From assembly GCF_001043055.1 (NCBI RefSeq), contig NZ_JYLF01000001.1, positions 62,001-126,000 on the forward strand: a stretch of DNA of 64,000 bases. Direction: 5' to 3'. Position numbers and translations under genes: made by a program. The notes under the pieces are model-generated. The model saw only the letters and a program-made list of their open reading frames with translations. It had not been told where the DNA came from and made no database searches. This document shows positions 43,925 through 55,652 of the stretch, in pieces; the first letter of the stretch is position 1; every line of letters starts with the position of its first letter. The stretch comes from Pseudomonas weihenstephanensis. Lineage in GTDB: Bacteria; Pseudomonadota; Gammaproteobacteria; Pseudomonadales; Pseudomonadaceae.

Positions 43925-45226
43925 CTACGGGTTACGCAAGCTTTCGAGCAGCTTATGGGATGGATAGCCATCTGCTGGCCAGCCCAAGGCTTGCTGCGCG
44001 CTACGGATCGCCTTACGGGTATTCGCCCCGATAATCCCGTCCGCTTTGCCCGCATCGTAATGGCGGTTGCTGAGCAGGGTTTGCAGTTCGACACGCTCTG
44101 AGCGGCTTAGTGGTCGCTCATCCTTGGGCCAGTCCCCTTTGATCGTCCCTTGGCCTGCGAATCGCTCAGACAACAAACCCACGGCCAGTGCGTAGGACGA
44201 TGAGTTGTTGTATCGAAGGATGGCGCGGAAGTTATCCAGCACCAAAAATGCCGGGCCACGGTACCCGGCCGGTAACAACAAGGTGGCGCTCAATTGATCA
44301 GCTCCCGCCGCGTTGGCTGGCAAAATGACACCGATCTTTTGCCACTCGCCAACAGATTTGCGTACCGCGCCGTCAGCCAGTGCATAGTCGAAACCGCCTG
44401 GCAGGTTCACTTCAAAGCCCCACGGCTGACCTTGCTTCCAGCCGGAGCTTTGCAGGTAGTGCGCAGTTGAGGCCAGGGCGTCGGCCGAGCTGTTCCAGAT
44501 ATCGCGGCGACCATCACCATCGAAATCGACCGCATGGGTTTCATAGGTGGTGGGGATGAACTGGGTTTGCCCCATCGCACCCGCCCATGAACCGAGCATT
44601 TTCTCGGGCGAAATGTCGCCCTCCTGAATGATTTTCAGCGCGGCGATCAGTTGGCTCTGGGCAAACTCCGGGCGGCGACCTTCATAGGCGAGGGTGGCCA
44701 GTGAACGAATCACCGACTTGTTGCCCTGAAACGTACCGAAGTTGCTTTCCATGCCCCACACCGACACCAAAGCCTGGCGGTCAACGCCATAGCGCTGTTC
44801 GATGCGGCTCAGCAATTGGGCATTCTGCTCCAGCAGGCGTTGACCGTTACGCACGCGCAAAGGGGAGAGGGCACCGTCAAGGTACTCCCACACCGGGCGG
44901 CTGAATTCAGGTTGGCTGCGGTCGGCCTTGATCACGCCCATGTCCGGGGTGATGTCTTTGAAGGCGTTATCAAACACCAGCGGGTTGATCCCGGCTTTAA
45001 GGGCTTGAACGCGGAAATTGGCTTGCCACTCGCTGAAGCTTTGAGCGGGCTGTATGTCGAGGTTATCTGCAGCAGGCGCCGAGATCACCGCAGGTGCGGC
45101 AGGCGTCACAGGCAGGGGTTGAGCATCGGCTGCGGTGGGTTTCTCTGCGCAGGCGACTAAAAGGATGACGCTAGAAGCAGCGATCAGTTGGCGCATCGGC
45201 CAACGGCGTGTATGACTTGAGGGCAT
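43925..45226 (-). CDS. Lipoprotein lytic murein transglycosylase with peptidoglycan-binding domain
   Basis: MltB-family enzyme, 433 residues from the ATG at 45226; an ATG at 45268 would add 14 residues and none has a good Shine-Dalgarno. The signal peptide carries lipobox LVAC, so it is membrane-anchored, unlike the soluble family member at 37.5 kb. Catalytic Glu in VWGMESNFG, then AGAMGQTQFIPTTY and DFDGDGRRDIW. A C-terminal PG-binding-1 domain (LQTLLSNRHYDAGKADGIIG, TRKAIRSAQ) helps hold murein. It corresponds in position to the P. aeruginosa PA3992 enzyme (from memory). Confidence 0.93.
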   Translation of the reverse strand: MPSSHTRRWPMRQLIAASSVILLVACAEKPTAADAQPLPVTPAAPAVISAPAADNLDIQPAQSFSEWQANFRVQALKAGINPLVFDNAFKDITPDMGVIKADRSQPEFSRPVWEYLDGALSPLRVRNGQRLLEQNAQLLSRIEQRYGVDRQALVSVWGMESNFGTFQGNKSVIRSLATLAYEGRRPEFAQSQLIAALKIIQEGDISPEKMLGSWAGAMGQTQFIPTTYETHAVDFDGDGRRDIWNSSADALASTAHYLQSSGWKQGQPWGFEVNLPGGFDYALADGAVRKSVGEWQKIGVILPANAAGADQLSATLLLPAGYRGPAFLVLDNFRAILRYNNSSSYALAVGLLSERFAGQGTIKGDWPKDERPLSRSERVELQTLLSNRHYDAGKADGIIGANTRKAIRSAQQALGWPADGYPSHKLLESLRNP

Positions 45227-45276
45227 GCGCAGGTCCAGGTAATGCGAATCAGAGGCAGACCTTAACATTCCCGTCG

Positions 45277-45426
45277 TCAGGCAGCTAGAAGGTAAAAAGC
45301 CTCCCGGTCTCTCGACTGGAAGGCTTCGCGGCGGTAGCTGCCTTTGCCTTTGGCGGGGCGTTCCTGGCGGCTGCGGAACAAGGGTTGGGCGACAATGGAT
45401 TTGGCCTTGTTGGGGCGCTTGCTCAT
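45277..45426 (-). CDS. arfA: Alternative ribosome-rescue factor ArfA
   Basis: 49 residues from the ATG at 45426. ArfA recruits release factor 2 to ribosomes stalled on mRNAs without stop codons, as a back-up to tmRNA. The diagnostic basic block is intact: PLFRSRQERPAKGKGSYRR (family pattern PLFRxRxExxKGKGSYxR). A terminator hairpin lies inside the last third of the frame, so most transcripts should end before the stop codon. That is the known feedback: the truncated product accumulates only when tmRNA fails. A start at 45459 is open but the extra residues do not look conserved. Confidence 0.88.
   Translation of the reverse strand: MSKRPNKAKSIVAQPLFRSRQERPAKGKGSYRREAFQSRDREAFYLLAA
45294..45326 (-). 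terminator. Intrinsic terminator inside arfA coding sequence
   Basis: Read on the minus strand, AAGCCTTCC (45326-45318) pairs along its whole length, with one G-U, to GGGAGGCTT (45305-45297), followed by an uninterrupted T5 ending at 45294. The arfA stop codon is downstream at 45277-45279. Transcripts ended here would lack a stop codon and code for ArfA missing about its last five residues. Confidence 0.8.
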
Positions 45427-45528
45427 GGCATTGACTCTCGCTGGATTAAACACGGCCAAATCATCGGCCAGTTATTCAGCGTTGTCCAGAGGGCATGCTG
45501 CACCCCAAGTTCCTGCGGGGCGAGGTGT

Positions 45529-46566
45529 TTACTCCGCAGGCAGATTCAGACGTTGCCCACACATCAGCAGCGTTAATCGACTCAAGCTGCTCCAGGCAGA
45601 ACCCGACGCCTGGCCTTTTATTTGTGCATCAATACGTTGCGCGTCCATCAACAGGTGCGCCCAGCGTTGTGCGGAATAACGTTGCAAGGCTTTGCTCATC
45701 AGGGGTTTGCGTTTATCCCACACCGGTGGCCGGGCTTGGCTGAAGGCTTTGTCCAGTGGGGTGCCCTGGCTGTATTGCAATGCAATATTGGCCAGCACCC
45801 GCAGTTCGCGCGCCAGTGCCCACAAAATCACAGGTGGCTCGACACCTTCGCCGCGCAAGCCTTCGAGCATGCGCAGCGCATGGGTGGCCTCGCCATTGAG
45901 TACCGCGTCGACCAGCCCGAACACATCAAAACGCGCGCTGTCCGCTACGGCCGCTTGCACGGTCTCGACGGTGATCTGGCCTTCTTCAGCCATCAGTTTG
46001 AGCTTTTCGATTTCTTGGGCGGCGGCCAGTAAGTTGCCTTCGACCCGAGCCGCGATCAGTTCGACAGCTTCATGCGTTGCTGAAAGACCGGCCTGAGACA
46101 AACGCTGACGAATCCATTGCGGCAATTGATTGGCGTCGACCGGCCAGATTTGCACGAACTGAGTGTGCGCGCCTTCAACCAGAGCCTTGCCCCACTTGGT
46201 TTTCTGCGCGCTGCCATCGAGTTTGGGCAAGCTGATCAACAGCAGTGTGTCTTCGGCGGGGCGGGCGCAATACTCGATCAGTGCAGCAGCCCCTTTATCG
46301 CCCGGTTTGCCGGAAGGCAGGCGCAGTTCCAGCAGTCGCTTTTCAGCAAACAGTGACATGCTGGCGCCCGCTTGCAGCAGTGAACCCCAGTCAAAACTGG
46401 CGTCAGCGCTGAATACCTGGCGTTCGTCGTAACCTTGTTGGCGGGCGGTACTGCGAATGGCGTCTGCGGCTTCCTGGCACAGCAACGGGTCATCGCCGCT
46501 GATGATATAGACCGGCGACAGGTTGCCTTGCAGGTGTTTGGCAAGTTGAGCGGGGGCGAGTTTCAT
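45529..46566 (-). CDS. holA: DNA polymerase III delta subunit
   Basis: Clamp-loader subunit that opens the beta clamp. 345 residues with MKLAPAQLAKHL, VYIISGDDPLLCQEAADAIR near the N-terminus, LLISLPKLDGSAQKTKWGKAL in the middle and a helical collar domain at the C-terminus. It lies 42 bp after lptE in the leuS-lptE-holA cluster. Confidence 0.96.
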   Translation of the reverse strand: MKLAPAQLAKHLQGNLSPVYIISGDDPLLCQEAADAIRSTARQQGYDERQVFSADASFDWGSLLQAGASMSLFAEKRLLELRLPSGKPGDKGAAALIEYCARPAEDTLLLISLPKLDGSAQKTKWGKALVEGAHTQFVQIWPVDANQLPQWIRQRLSQAGLSATHEAVELIAARVEGNLLAAAQEIEKLKLMAEEGQITVETVQAAVADSARFDVFGLVDAVLNGEATHALRMLEGLRGEGVEPPVILWALARELRVLANIALQYSQGTPLDKAFSQARPPVWDKRKPLMSKALQRYSAQRWAHLLMDAQRIDAQIKGQASGSAWSSLSRLTLLMCGQRLNLPAE

Positions 46567-46608
46567 AGGACTTGATAGATGACGGGGCGCCTGAGCGCCC
46601 CGTATGCC

Positions 46609-47214
46609 TTACTGATTGGGTACTTCGAGTGGCGACTGTTGCGGGGTCGCCTCTTGCGCTTTGCGCGCGGCTTCGAGAGCGTCGGCTTCAGCCTTTGCCT
46701 TCTCGTCAGCCACTTGTTGCAATTTGGCCAACTGCTCAGGCGTGAGCTGCTCCAGGCGTAGCACCATCTGTTGCACCAGTTCACGACGCATTTCGCCGCG
46801 AATCATGGTGGCTTCCTGGCCAGAGCCAGTGATGTTGCTGCTGTCCTGCAAGTAGACCTTGTGCACTTCAATCTTGTTGTCGAGCAACGGCAGATTGTGG
46901 TCGCCACGGATCTCGTAGTTCAGCACGTTGGTCAATTCGTACTCTACCGTGCCGCCATTGCCCGCATAGCTGGCAGCGCGCTGGGTTTCTTGCTCGTTGG
47001 TCAGGATCAGGTGATACGGCGCGCCGGCAGAGATTTTTACGCCGCTGTTTTCCAGTACCTGACGCAGTTGACGCACGGTATCGCCATAAGCATTACGCGC
47101 GGTCACATCGAGTTCAGTAATGGACAACTGATTGGTGCCTGTGCCACGCAGCTGGAAGCCGCAGGCGCTCAGCAGTACCGCGAGGCCCATCACCAGCAAA
47201 TTGCGTTTGATCAT
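46609..47214 (-). CDS. lptE: LPS-assembly lipoprotein LptE
   Basis: Outer-membrane lipoprotein that plugs the LptD barrel and helps insert lipopolysaccharide. 201 residues from the ATG at 47214 (AGGGGAGC upstream). Lipobox LSAC, then GFQLRGT, the family signature. The C-terminal 40 residues form a charged, Ala/Glu/Gln-rich tail not needed for the fold. Located between leuS and holA as in other gammaproteobacteria. Confidence 0.96.
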   Translation of the reverse strand: MIKRNLLVMGLAVLLSACGFQLRGTGTNQLSITELDVTARNAYGDTVRQLRQVLENSGVKISAGAPYHLILTNEQETQRAASYAGNGGTVEYELTNVLNYEIRGDHNLPLLDNKIEVHKVYLQDSSNITGSGQEATMIRGEMRRELVQQMVLRLEQLTPEQLAKLQQVADEKAKAEADALEAARKAQEATPQQSPLEVPNQ

Positions 47215-47305
47215 GTGTTGCTCCCCTTGAAACCAGATAGGCCGACTGAGCGGCCCGGAAGGTTTTATTGGGCGCCCGCACGTAGGGCGGGGCGCCTGTT
47301 CCAAT

Positions 47306-49948
<2,643 letters not shown>

Positions 49949-50148
49949 TCAACCTATGGCCGGCTATTGTGTTGCCCGGTCATGTTGGAGTAGGGGTTAC
50001 AGGAAGTTCCGTAGCATACATGACCCCACTCTATCGAGGGAAACCCTGATTGCCTCTGCCTTCCGTTGGTCGCTGCAATGCACCGGCTTTGCGAGCGCAG
50101 CTAAGCTTGATCTCGGGGGTGATCTATTTCCTTCGATGAGGTGAACGG

Positions 50149-50442
50149 ATGGCAGAAACGCAACGCACAGCAATAACGTCGCAGGTGTATGAGCGGCTGA
50201 TTAACCGTTTGGGCGTGGCCCTTGATTCAGCAAAAACGGCAGTGCAGTTACGTGATGAGCGCCCTGCCGAACTGGAATTGCGAGGCTTGAGTCGTGCCGA
50301 GCTGGAGTTGATCAACGCATATTTGAACCGGAGCGAGCGCGAGGCCGATGGCCGTTCGCAAGGCAGCAGTAATGTGCAGCATGCGCCCCCGACAGCCAAG
50401 GTCATCTGGCTCAAGGACAGGGTTAAGGGAGCAAAGGGGTAG
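50149..50442 (+). CDS. Conserved-looking hypothetical protein, 97 aa
   Basis: I do not recognise this protein. A good Shine-Dalgarno (GAGGTG) lies 7 bp before the ATG and codon use looks normal, so it is likely real. Residues about 8-65 should form three helices rich in Leu, Arg and Glu (VYERLINRLGVAL, ELELRGLSRAELELINAYL), followed by a disordered Ser/Gln/Pro stretch and a basic end (VIWLKDRVKGAKG). No signal peptide or membrane segment. It is alone between leuS and the YdcF-family gene. Confidence 0.65.
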   Translation: MAETQRTAITSQVYERLINRLGVALDSAKTAVQLRDERPAELELRGLSRAELELINAYLNRSEREADGRSQGSSNVQHAPPTAKVIWLKDRVKGAKG

Positions 50443-50574
50443 CACGGCCATTCACGCTGTGCTCGTGAGTCATGGTTTGATGCAGTACGTGTCCCAGGGT
50501 TGATGAAGCAGGCTTTTTTATTCAGTCACTCACGTTGCCTGTTGTTGCATCGGTTCAACCCCCTTAGGCTTCGG

Positions 50575-50596
50575 GCATCTTTGGAGATGCTCGATG
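50575..50596 (+). promoter_or_regulatory. Hairpin enclosing the ribosome-binding site of the YdcF-family gene
   Basis: GCATCT (50575-50580) and AGATGC (50585-50590) form a tight stem with a TTGG loop. The Shine-Dalgarno GGAG (50583-50586) is half in the loop and half in the stem, and the ATG is at 50594. Folding would restrict ribosome access. No ligand or regulator is suggested by the sequence. Confidence 0.35.
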
Positions 50597-51355
50597 CCTA
50601 TTCGATATTTCGTTAAACAACTTCTTTTACCGCCCGGCATTCTGCTGCTGATTTTGGTGCTTGCCTGGTGGTTGCGTCGTTCCCGTCCACGCTTGGCAGG
50701 CGCTCTATTTGCCGTGGGTGTGGCTGGCTTTTGGTTGATGAGCTTGCCGGTTGTGGTGGAGTGGAGTGCGCGTGCACTGGAGCGTGAACCGGCGTTGGCC
50801 CAAAGCGAATGGTCGACTTTGGCACAGCGCGCCGACGCGATCGTGGTATTGGGGTCGGGCCGTGAGCGTGGCGATCCGGCGTGGGGCAGTGACCAGCCAA
50901 CGGGCACCGGATTAGAGCGCCAGCGTTATGCGGCACGGTTGGCTAAAGCATCGGGCTTGCCGCTGCTGACCACAGGCGGCTTGCACTACGGTACGCCGCC
51001 CAGTGAGGCTCAGTTAATGGCTGACTCGCTGCGCGATGACTTTGGCGTGCAGGTGCGCTGGAAGGAAGAACAAAGCCGTACCACTTGGGAAAACGCCCAA
51101 ATGACCGCCGATATTTTGTTGCCGCAAGGCATCAAGCGCGTGGTCGTAGTGACGCAGGCCTGGCACATGCCGCGTTCGGTCTGGAGCTTTGAGCAAGCCG
51201 GTTTCGACGTGGTGCCCGCGCCCGTCGGGTTTCTGGGGCGAGACAACGCCCGGCCTTTGGGCGGCTGGATGCCAGAATTCAAGTCGATCTGGCAGTCGGG
51301 GCAATTGCTGAACGAAGCCGCAGGGCAAGTGGCGTATCCGCTGTTTTACCGCTGA
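50594..51355 (+). CDS. YdcF/ElyC-family (DUF218) membrane protein
   Basis: 253 residues: two N-terminal membrane segments (LLLPPGILLLILVLAWWL and LAGALFAVGVAGFWLMSL), then a periplasmic or cytoplasmic DUF218 domain with IVVLGSGRERGDP, LPLLTTGGLHYGTPPSEAQ, EEQSRTTWENA and VVVTQAWHMPRSVWSF. E. coli ElyC has the same layout and affects peptidoglycan precursor (undecaprenyl phosphate) handling. The role here is inferred from that. The ribosome site sits in a small hairpin. Confidence 0.9.
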   Translation: MPIRYFVKQLLLPPGILLLILVLAWWLRRSRPRLAGALFAVGVAGFWLMSLPVVVEWSARALEREPALAQSEWSTLAQRADAIVVLGSGRERGDPAWGSDQPTGTGLERQRYAARLAKASGLPLLTTGGLHYGTPPSEAQLMADSLRDDFGVQVRWKEEQSRTTWENAQMTADILLPQGIKRVVVVTQAWHMPRSVWSFEQAGFDVVPAPVGFLGRDNARPLGGWMPEFKSIWQSGQLLNEAAGQVAYPLFYR

Positions 51356-51625
51356 TACGCACCCGCCATTACAGCGATGACTTTGCCAGGCGCTGCCCAG
51401 GTATGAGGTTGTGCTCAAGCCCCCAGTACCCGTAAATCCGCTCAACGCGCGGTAGTCGCTGACGAGGTGCGAGGTTGCGATCAGGGGCGCAGCAGCCGTC
51501 AATTCAAACTCTGCGATAGGCCTGGGGTTGCGAGCTGAATGCCTTGGCGACGGTTACGCCGCCCGCCGCAACCGCGCAGTGTGCTTTCAAGCTTGATCGG
51601 TCTCAGCGTCTCGACCGGGCGCTTG

Positions 51626-53149
51626 CTACACCGTTTTGGCAATCCGGCTGGTGATCAACGCCCAGCCAATCAGCAGGCCACACAGAATGACCAACGGCCA
51701 CGAGCGCCATTGCAGGTAAGGCGTGAGGTTGTGCATCGGCACCACTTCGCCGTACAAAATCCCGCGCTCGAATTGCGGGATCTGCGCGGTGATTTGGCCA
51801 TACGGGTTAATCAACCCGGTGACGCCATTGTTAGTCGCGCGAATCATCCAGCGGCCCGCCTCCAGTGCGCGCATCTGCGCCATCTGCAAGTGTTGCAACG
51901 GGCCAATCGAGGTGCCGAACCAGGTGTCGTTGCTGATGGTCAGCAAAATGTCGCTCTTGGCCGCCAGGCTGGCCGCGAAATCCGGGTACACCACTTCGTA
52001 GCAAATAAACGGCGCGATCTGATAACCCTTGGCTTGCAGCAGCGCCTGCTCGGCCGGGCCGCGTGCGAAGTCGGACATCGGCAGGTCGAAGAAGGCAATC
52101 AGTCCGCGCAACACATCTTGCAACGGCACGTACTCGCCAAACGGCACCAGTTTTTGTTTCAGGTAGGTGCCGTCCGCTTCGCCTACGGCCGTGATGCCGT
52201 TGAAAAAACGCGGTTCATGGCGTACTTCCTGTCGAATCGGTACACCGGTAATCAAGGCCGAATGCCGCTCGGCGGCGAAGCGGCCCATCATGCTCAGGTA
52301 GCCTTCAGCGTTTTCCTTGAGCACGGGAATCGCTGTTTCGGGCCAGATAATCAGGTCTGCGCGTTTGGAACTGAAGGTCATGTCACGGTACAAGGCCAAC
52401 TGCGCATTCAGCTGTTCAGGGTCCCACTTCATGCTTTGTTCGATATTGCCCTGAATCGCCGCCACGCTCAGCGGGTCGCCCGAAGGGCTGGTCCATGCGT
52501 GGTGTTTGAGGGCGAGGCCGATGCACCACGGGCCGATCAGCAGTACGCAGCCTGCGCCGATAAACGCCGTGCGTTTGGCCTTGATCAAGCGCGGCAGGTT
52601 GCACAGCAGGGCTGCGGTCAGTGCCAGAGTGAAGGAAATCAGCCACATGCCACCCAGCGGAGCAAGCCCGGCCAATGGGCCGTCGAGCTGGCTGTAACCC
52701 GAATACAGCCACGGGAAACCGGTGAGGAACCAGCCGCGAAAGGCCTCTTGCGCAACCCACAGCGCAGCGAACGCCAGCGCGTCTGCCAGCGGGGCTTCAT
52801 TGCGACGAATCCAGCGTGCCCACAACCAGGCGGGCAGGGCGAAAAACCACGCAATGGCCGCCGTGAACGCCAGCATTAACAACCCGGCCAGCAACACCGA
52901 CGCGCCACCGAAGTTGTGGATGCTGTAGTAAATCCAGCTGGTGCCCGCGCCAAACAGGCCAAAGCCGAAACACCAGCCACGGCCCAGCGCCTGTTTGGGC
53001 GACAGGTCACGCAGGCCGAGGTAGAACATGGCCAGGGCAACCAGCGCCAGCGGCCAGATGTCGAAAGGTGCCAACGCCAAGGTTGTCAGTGCGCCGGCCA
53101 CCACGGCCAGCAAGTTACCGGGCCAGCCGGGGGAGGTTATCCAGCGCAT
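51626..53149 (-). CDS. lnt: Apolipoprotein N-acyltransferase
   Basis: Adds the third acyl chain to lipoproteins in the inner membrane. 507 residues: about seven membrane segments in the N-terminal 200 residues, then a nitrilase-like domain. The catalytic triad is visible as Glu in IIWPETAIPV, Lys in YLKQKLVPFGEYVP and Cys in APFICYEVVYPD. A last membrane helix lies at the C-terminus. It follows corC with a 22-bp gap. Many lipoproteins encoded in this window depend on it. Confidence 0.97.
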   Translation of the reverse strand: MRWITSPGWPGNLLAVVAGALTTLALAPFDIWPLALVALAMFYLGLRDLSPKQALGRGWCFGFGLFGAGTSWIYYSIHNFGGASVLLAGLLMLAFTAAIAWFFALPAWLWARWIRRNEAPLADALAFAALWVAQEAFRGWFLTGFPWLYSGYSQLDGPLAGLAPLGGMWLISFTLALTAALLCNLPRLIKAKRTAFIGAGCVLLIGPWCIGLALKHHAWTSPSGDPLSVAAIQGNIEQSMKWDPEQLNAQLALYRDMTFSSKRADLIIWPETAIPVLKENAEGYLSMMGRFAAERHSALITGVPIRQEVRHEPRFFNGITAVGEADGTYLKQKLVPFGEYVPLQDVLRGLIAFFDLPMSDFARGPAEQALLQAKGYQIAPFICYEVVYPDFAASLAAKSDILLTISNDTWFGTSIGPLQHLQMAQMRALEAGRWMIRATNNGVTGLINPYGQITAQIPQFERGILYGEVVPMHNLTPYLQWRSWPLVILCGLLIGWALITSRIAKTV

Positions 53150-53171
53150 TTCAATCCTTGGTGTGGGAGGT

Positions 53172-54011
53172 TTAGCGGGCGATAGGCGTCAGGCGAATCA
53201 AGTGAATTCGGCGGCTGTCAGCATTCAGGATGCGGAAGCGGTAGGGGCCGATTTCAGTGATTTCATTGCGTTTTGGCAAGTGCCCGAACGCACTCATGAC
53301 CAAGCCGCCGACGGTGTCGAACTCATCGTCGGAGAAGTCACTGTCGAAGAACTCGTTGAAGTTTTCGATAGGGGTCAGGGCTTTGATCAGGAAGTCGCCG
53401 CTGGGCAGCGGCTTGATGTAGCTGTCTTCTTCGACATCATGTTCGTCTTCGATATCGCCGACGATCTGTTCGAGAACGTCTTCAATCGTCACCAAACCCG
53501 CCACGCCGCCGTATTCGTCGATCACGATGGCCATGTGGTTGTGGTTGGCCCGGAACTCACGCAGCAACACGTTCAGGCGCTTGGACTCGGGGACAAACGT
53601 CGCCGGACGCAGCAAATCCTTGATGTTGTACTTGTCGCCGTTCTCTTGAAGGATCAGCGGCAGCAGGTCTTTGGCCAGCAGCACGCCAAGTACCTCGTCG
53701 TGGCTGTCGCCGATCACCGGATAGCGCGAGTGGGCTGCGTCAATGATCGCCGGGAGAAATTCGCGGGGTGTCTGGGTCGCCTTGATGCTGATCATCTGCG
53801 AACGCGGCACCATGATGTCGCGTACTTGCAGGTCAGCCACTTGAATGGCGCCTTCGACGATGGCCAGCGCTTCGCTGTCCAACAACTTGTTTTGATGGGC
53901 TTCGCGCAGCAGCTCAAGCAGCTCCTGGCGGTTTTTCGGCTCATGGGCAAAGGCCTGGGTCAGCTTACCCAACCATGACTTTTGCCCGTTGCTCGATCGG
54001 TCTTCGCTCAT
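53172..54011 (-). CDS. corC: CorC/HlyC family CBS-domain protein
   Basis: 279-residue cytoplasmic protein linked to Mg/Co efflux. It has two CBS domains (VRDIMVPRSQMISI at about residue 60 and DEYGGVAGLVTIEDVLEQIVGDIEDEHD at about 140-165) and a C-terminal CorC-HlyC domain (DTVGGLVMSAFGHLP). No membrane segments. Part of the phoH-ybeY-corC-lnt set. Confidence 0.95.
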   Translation of the reverse strand: MSEDRSSNGQKSWLGKLTQAFAHEPKNRQELLELLREAHQNKLLDSEALAIVEGAIQVADLQVRDIMVPRSQMISIKATQTPREFLPAIIDAAHSRYPVIGDSHDEVLGVLLAKDLLPLILQENGDKYNIKDLLRPATFVPESKRLNVLLREFRANHNHMAIVIDEYGGVAGLVTIEDVLEQIVGDIEDEHDVEEDSYIKPLPSGDFLIKALTPIENFNEFFDSDFSDDEFDTVGGLVMSAFGHLPKRNEITEIGPYRFRILNADSRRIHLIRLTPIAR

Positions 54012-54052
54012 AGCGATTTACTCGTATCCCTTGGTAATTTCAGTGGTGTTGA

Positions 54053-54511
54053 TCAGTTTTCGTCGTCTGCGTACGGGTCCGGATGGCCCAGTTCAGCAAG
54101 CAACGTTCGTTCCAGTGCTTCCATTTCTTCGGCTTCTTCGTCTTCTATATGGTCGTAACCCAGAAGATGCAAGCAGCCGTGAATCACCAGATGAGCCCAG
54201 TGGGCTTCAAGTGCCTTGCCTTGCTCGGCGGCTTCGCGTTCAACCACGGCGATACAAATCACCAGGTCGCCCAGTAGCGGGATATCGAGGAATTCATCGG
54301 GCACGTCGGCCGGAAAGGACAGCACGTTGGTCGCGTAGTCTTTCTGGCGCCACGTGTGATTCAGTTCGCGGGCTTCAGGCTCGTCGACCAGGCGGATGGT
54401 CATTTCCGAATCGGCGCTGCGCTGGCGCAACGCCAGTTCGCACCATTGGCGGAACTGGGCTTCAGAAGGCGCGCCTGCTTCGCTCGCCCGTTGCAGGTCA
54501 AGCTCAAGCAT
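54053..54511 (-). CDS. ybeY: Endoribonuclease YbeY
   Basis: Zinc-dependent RNase for 16S rRNA 3'-end maturation and late ribosome quality control. 152 residues from the ATG at 54511; the longer frame lies mostly in phoH. The metal motif [11 protein letters not shown] (HxxxHxxxxxH) is present, preceded by [11 protein letters not shown]. It overlaps the end of phoH by 8 bp. Confidence 0.96.
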   Translation of the reverse strand: MLELDLQRASEAGAPSEAQFRQWCELALRQRSADSEMTIRLVDEPEARELNHTWRQKDYATNVLSFPADVPDEFLDIPLLGDLVICIAVVEREAAEQGKALEAHWAHLVIHGCLHLLGYDHIEDEEAEEMEALERTLLAELGHPDPYADDEN

Positions 54512-55523
54512 CGTGGCGGTAATCCTTGGCAGCTGGCAGGGCGGCCAGTTTGTCGGCAGCGTCCTGCTCATAGCGGCCATAGGCCTCTACGATGCGTTGC
54601 ACCAGCGGATGGCGCACGACGTCTTTGGACTGGAAGTGCGTAAAGCTGATACCCGGCACATCCTTGAGCACTTCGATGACATGGTTAAGCCCTGACTTGG
54701 TGCCTTTAGGCAGGTCGATCTGGGTGATGTCACCGGTGATCACGGCAGTGGAGCCGAAACCGATACGGGTCAGGAACATCTTCATTTGCTCGACGGTGGT
54801 GTTCTGGCTTTCGTCGAGAATGATGAAGCTGTTGTTGAGCGTGCGACCGCGCATGTAGGCCAGCGGTGCGACTTCGATCACCTGGCGCTCGATCAGCTTG
54901 GCCACGTATTCAAAACCGAGCATCTCGTACAGGGCGTCGTACAGCGGGCGCAGGTACGGGTCGATTTTCTGCGACAGATCGCCGGGCAGGAACCCCAGTT
55001 TTTCGCCGGCCTCAACGGCCGGGCGCACCAGCAGGATGCGACGGATCTGCTCGCGCTCAAGGGCATCTACTGCGCAGGCCACGGCCAGATAGGTTTTACC
55101 CGTACCCGCCGGGCCAATGCCGAAGTTGATGTCGTTGCCCAGGATTTCTTTGACGTAGCGCTGCTGATTGATGCCGCGCGGGCGAATCATGCCCTTTTTG
55201 GTGCGCAACGAAACACTGGCTTCGGCCACGGGGTCGTTGGCGAGGTCCTGTACTGCGGATTCCTGCAAGAACAGGTGCACCATGTCTGGCGAAAGCTCGG
55301 TGGCTTTGGCCTCGCGGTACAGACGGCGCAGCAGGTTTTCTGCGGAGGACGTGATTTTTGGGTCGCCGATCAGTTCGAACTGATTGCCGCGATTGCGGAT
55401 TTCGATCGCCAAGCGTTGTTCGATCAAGCGCAAATGCTCGTCCAACAGCCCGCACAGATTGGCGAAACGGCGAGCCTCAAAAGGCTCGAGGAGAAAACGA
55501 TGTGGTTCGATGGGTGCGTTCAA
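54504..55523 (-). CDS. PhoH-like ATPase
   Basis: 339-residue P-loop NTPase of the PhoH/YbeZ family, which acts with YbeY in RNA metabolism. An N-terminal KH-like region ([11 protein letters not shown]) precedes the ATPase with Walker [13 protein letters not shown] and Walker [30 protein letters not shown] and [12 protein letters not shown] are further family blocks. It is the first gene of the phoH-ybeY-corC-lnt group. Confidence 0.95.
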   Translation of the reverse strand: MNAPIEPHRFLLEPFEARRFANLCGLLDEHLRLIEQRLAIEIRNRGNQFELIGDPKITSSAENLLRRLYREAKATELSPDMVHLFLQESAVQDLANDPVAEASVSLRTKKGMIRPRGINQQRYVKEILGNDINFGIGPAGTGKTYLAVACAVDALEREQIRRILLVRPAVEAGEKLGFLPGDLSQKIDPYLRPLYDALYEMLGFEYVAKLIERQVIEVAPLAYMRGRTLNNSFIILDESQNTTVEQMKMFLTRIGFGSTAVITGDITQIDLPKGTKSGLNHVIEVLKDVPGISFTHFQSKDVVRHPLVQRIVEAYGRYEQDAADKLAALPAAKDYRHDA

Positions 55524-55613
55524 AGTCGTTTTTAGCCGCCCTGAGGCAAATAAGAGGGTTTGAAGGATAACGCTAGCAGGTCATGGGCGAAAGGACTTCG
55601 CTGCAAATCAACT

Positions 55614-55640
55614 GTAGCCGCTGCCCAAGGCTGCGGCTAC
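55614..55640. repeat. REP-like hairpin downstream of miaB
   Basis: GTAGCCGC (55614-55621) and GCGGCTAC (55633-55640) enclose CTGCCCAAGGCTG-type bases resembling the REP core seen near 1.7 kb. It lies in the miaB-phoH gap just after the miaB stop and may mark the end of its transcript. Confidence 0.6.
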
Positions 55641-55652
55641 GTGAGGCAAGGG

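Noticed and set aside
51356..51625. Gene or RNA in the 270-bp gap between the YdcF-family gene and lnt
   Set aside because: Only short overlapping frames without ribosome sites and no clear hairpin or promoter. I see nothing to report.
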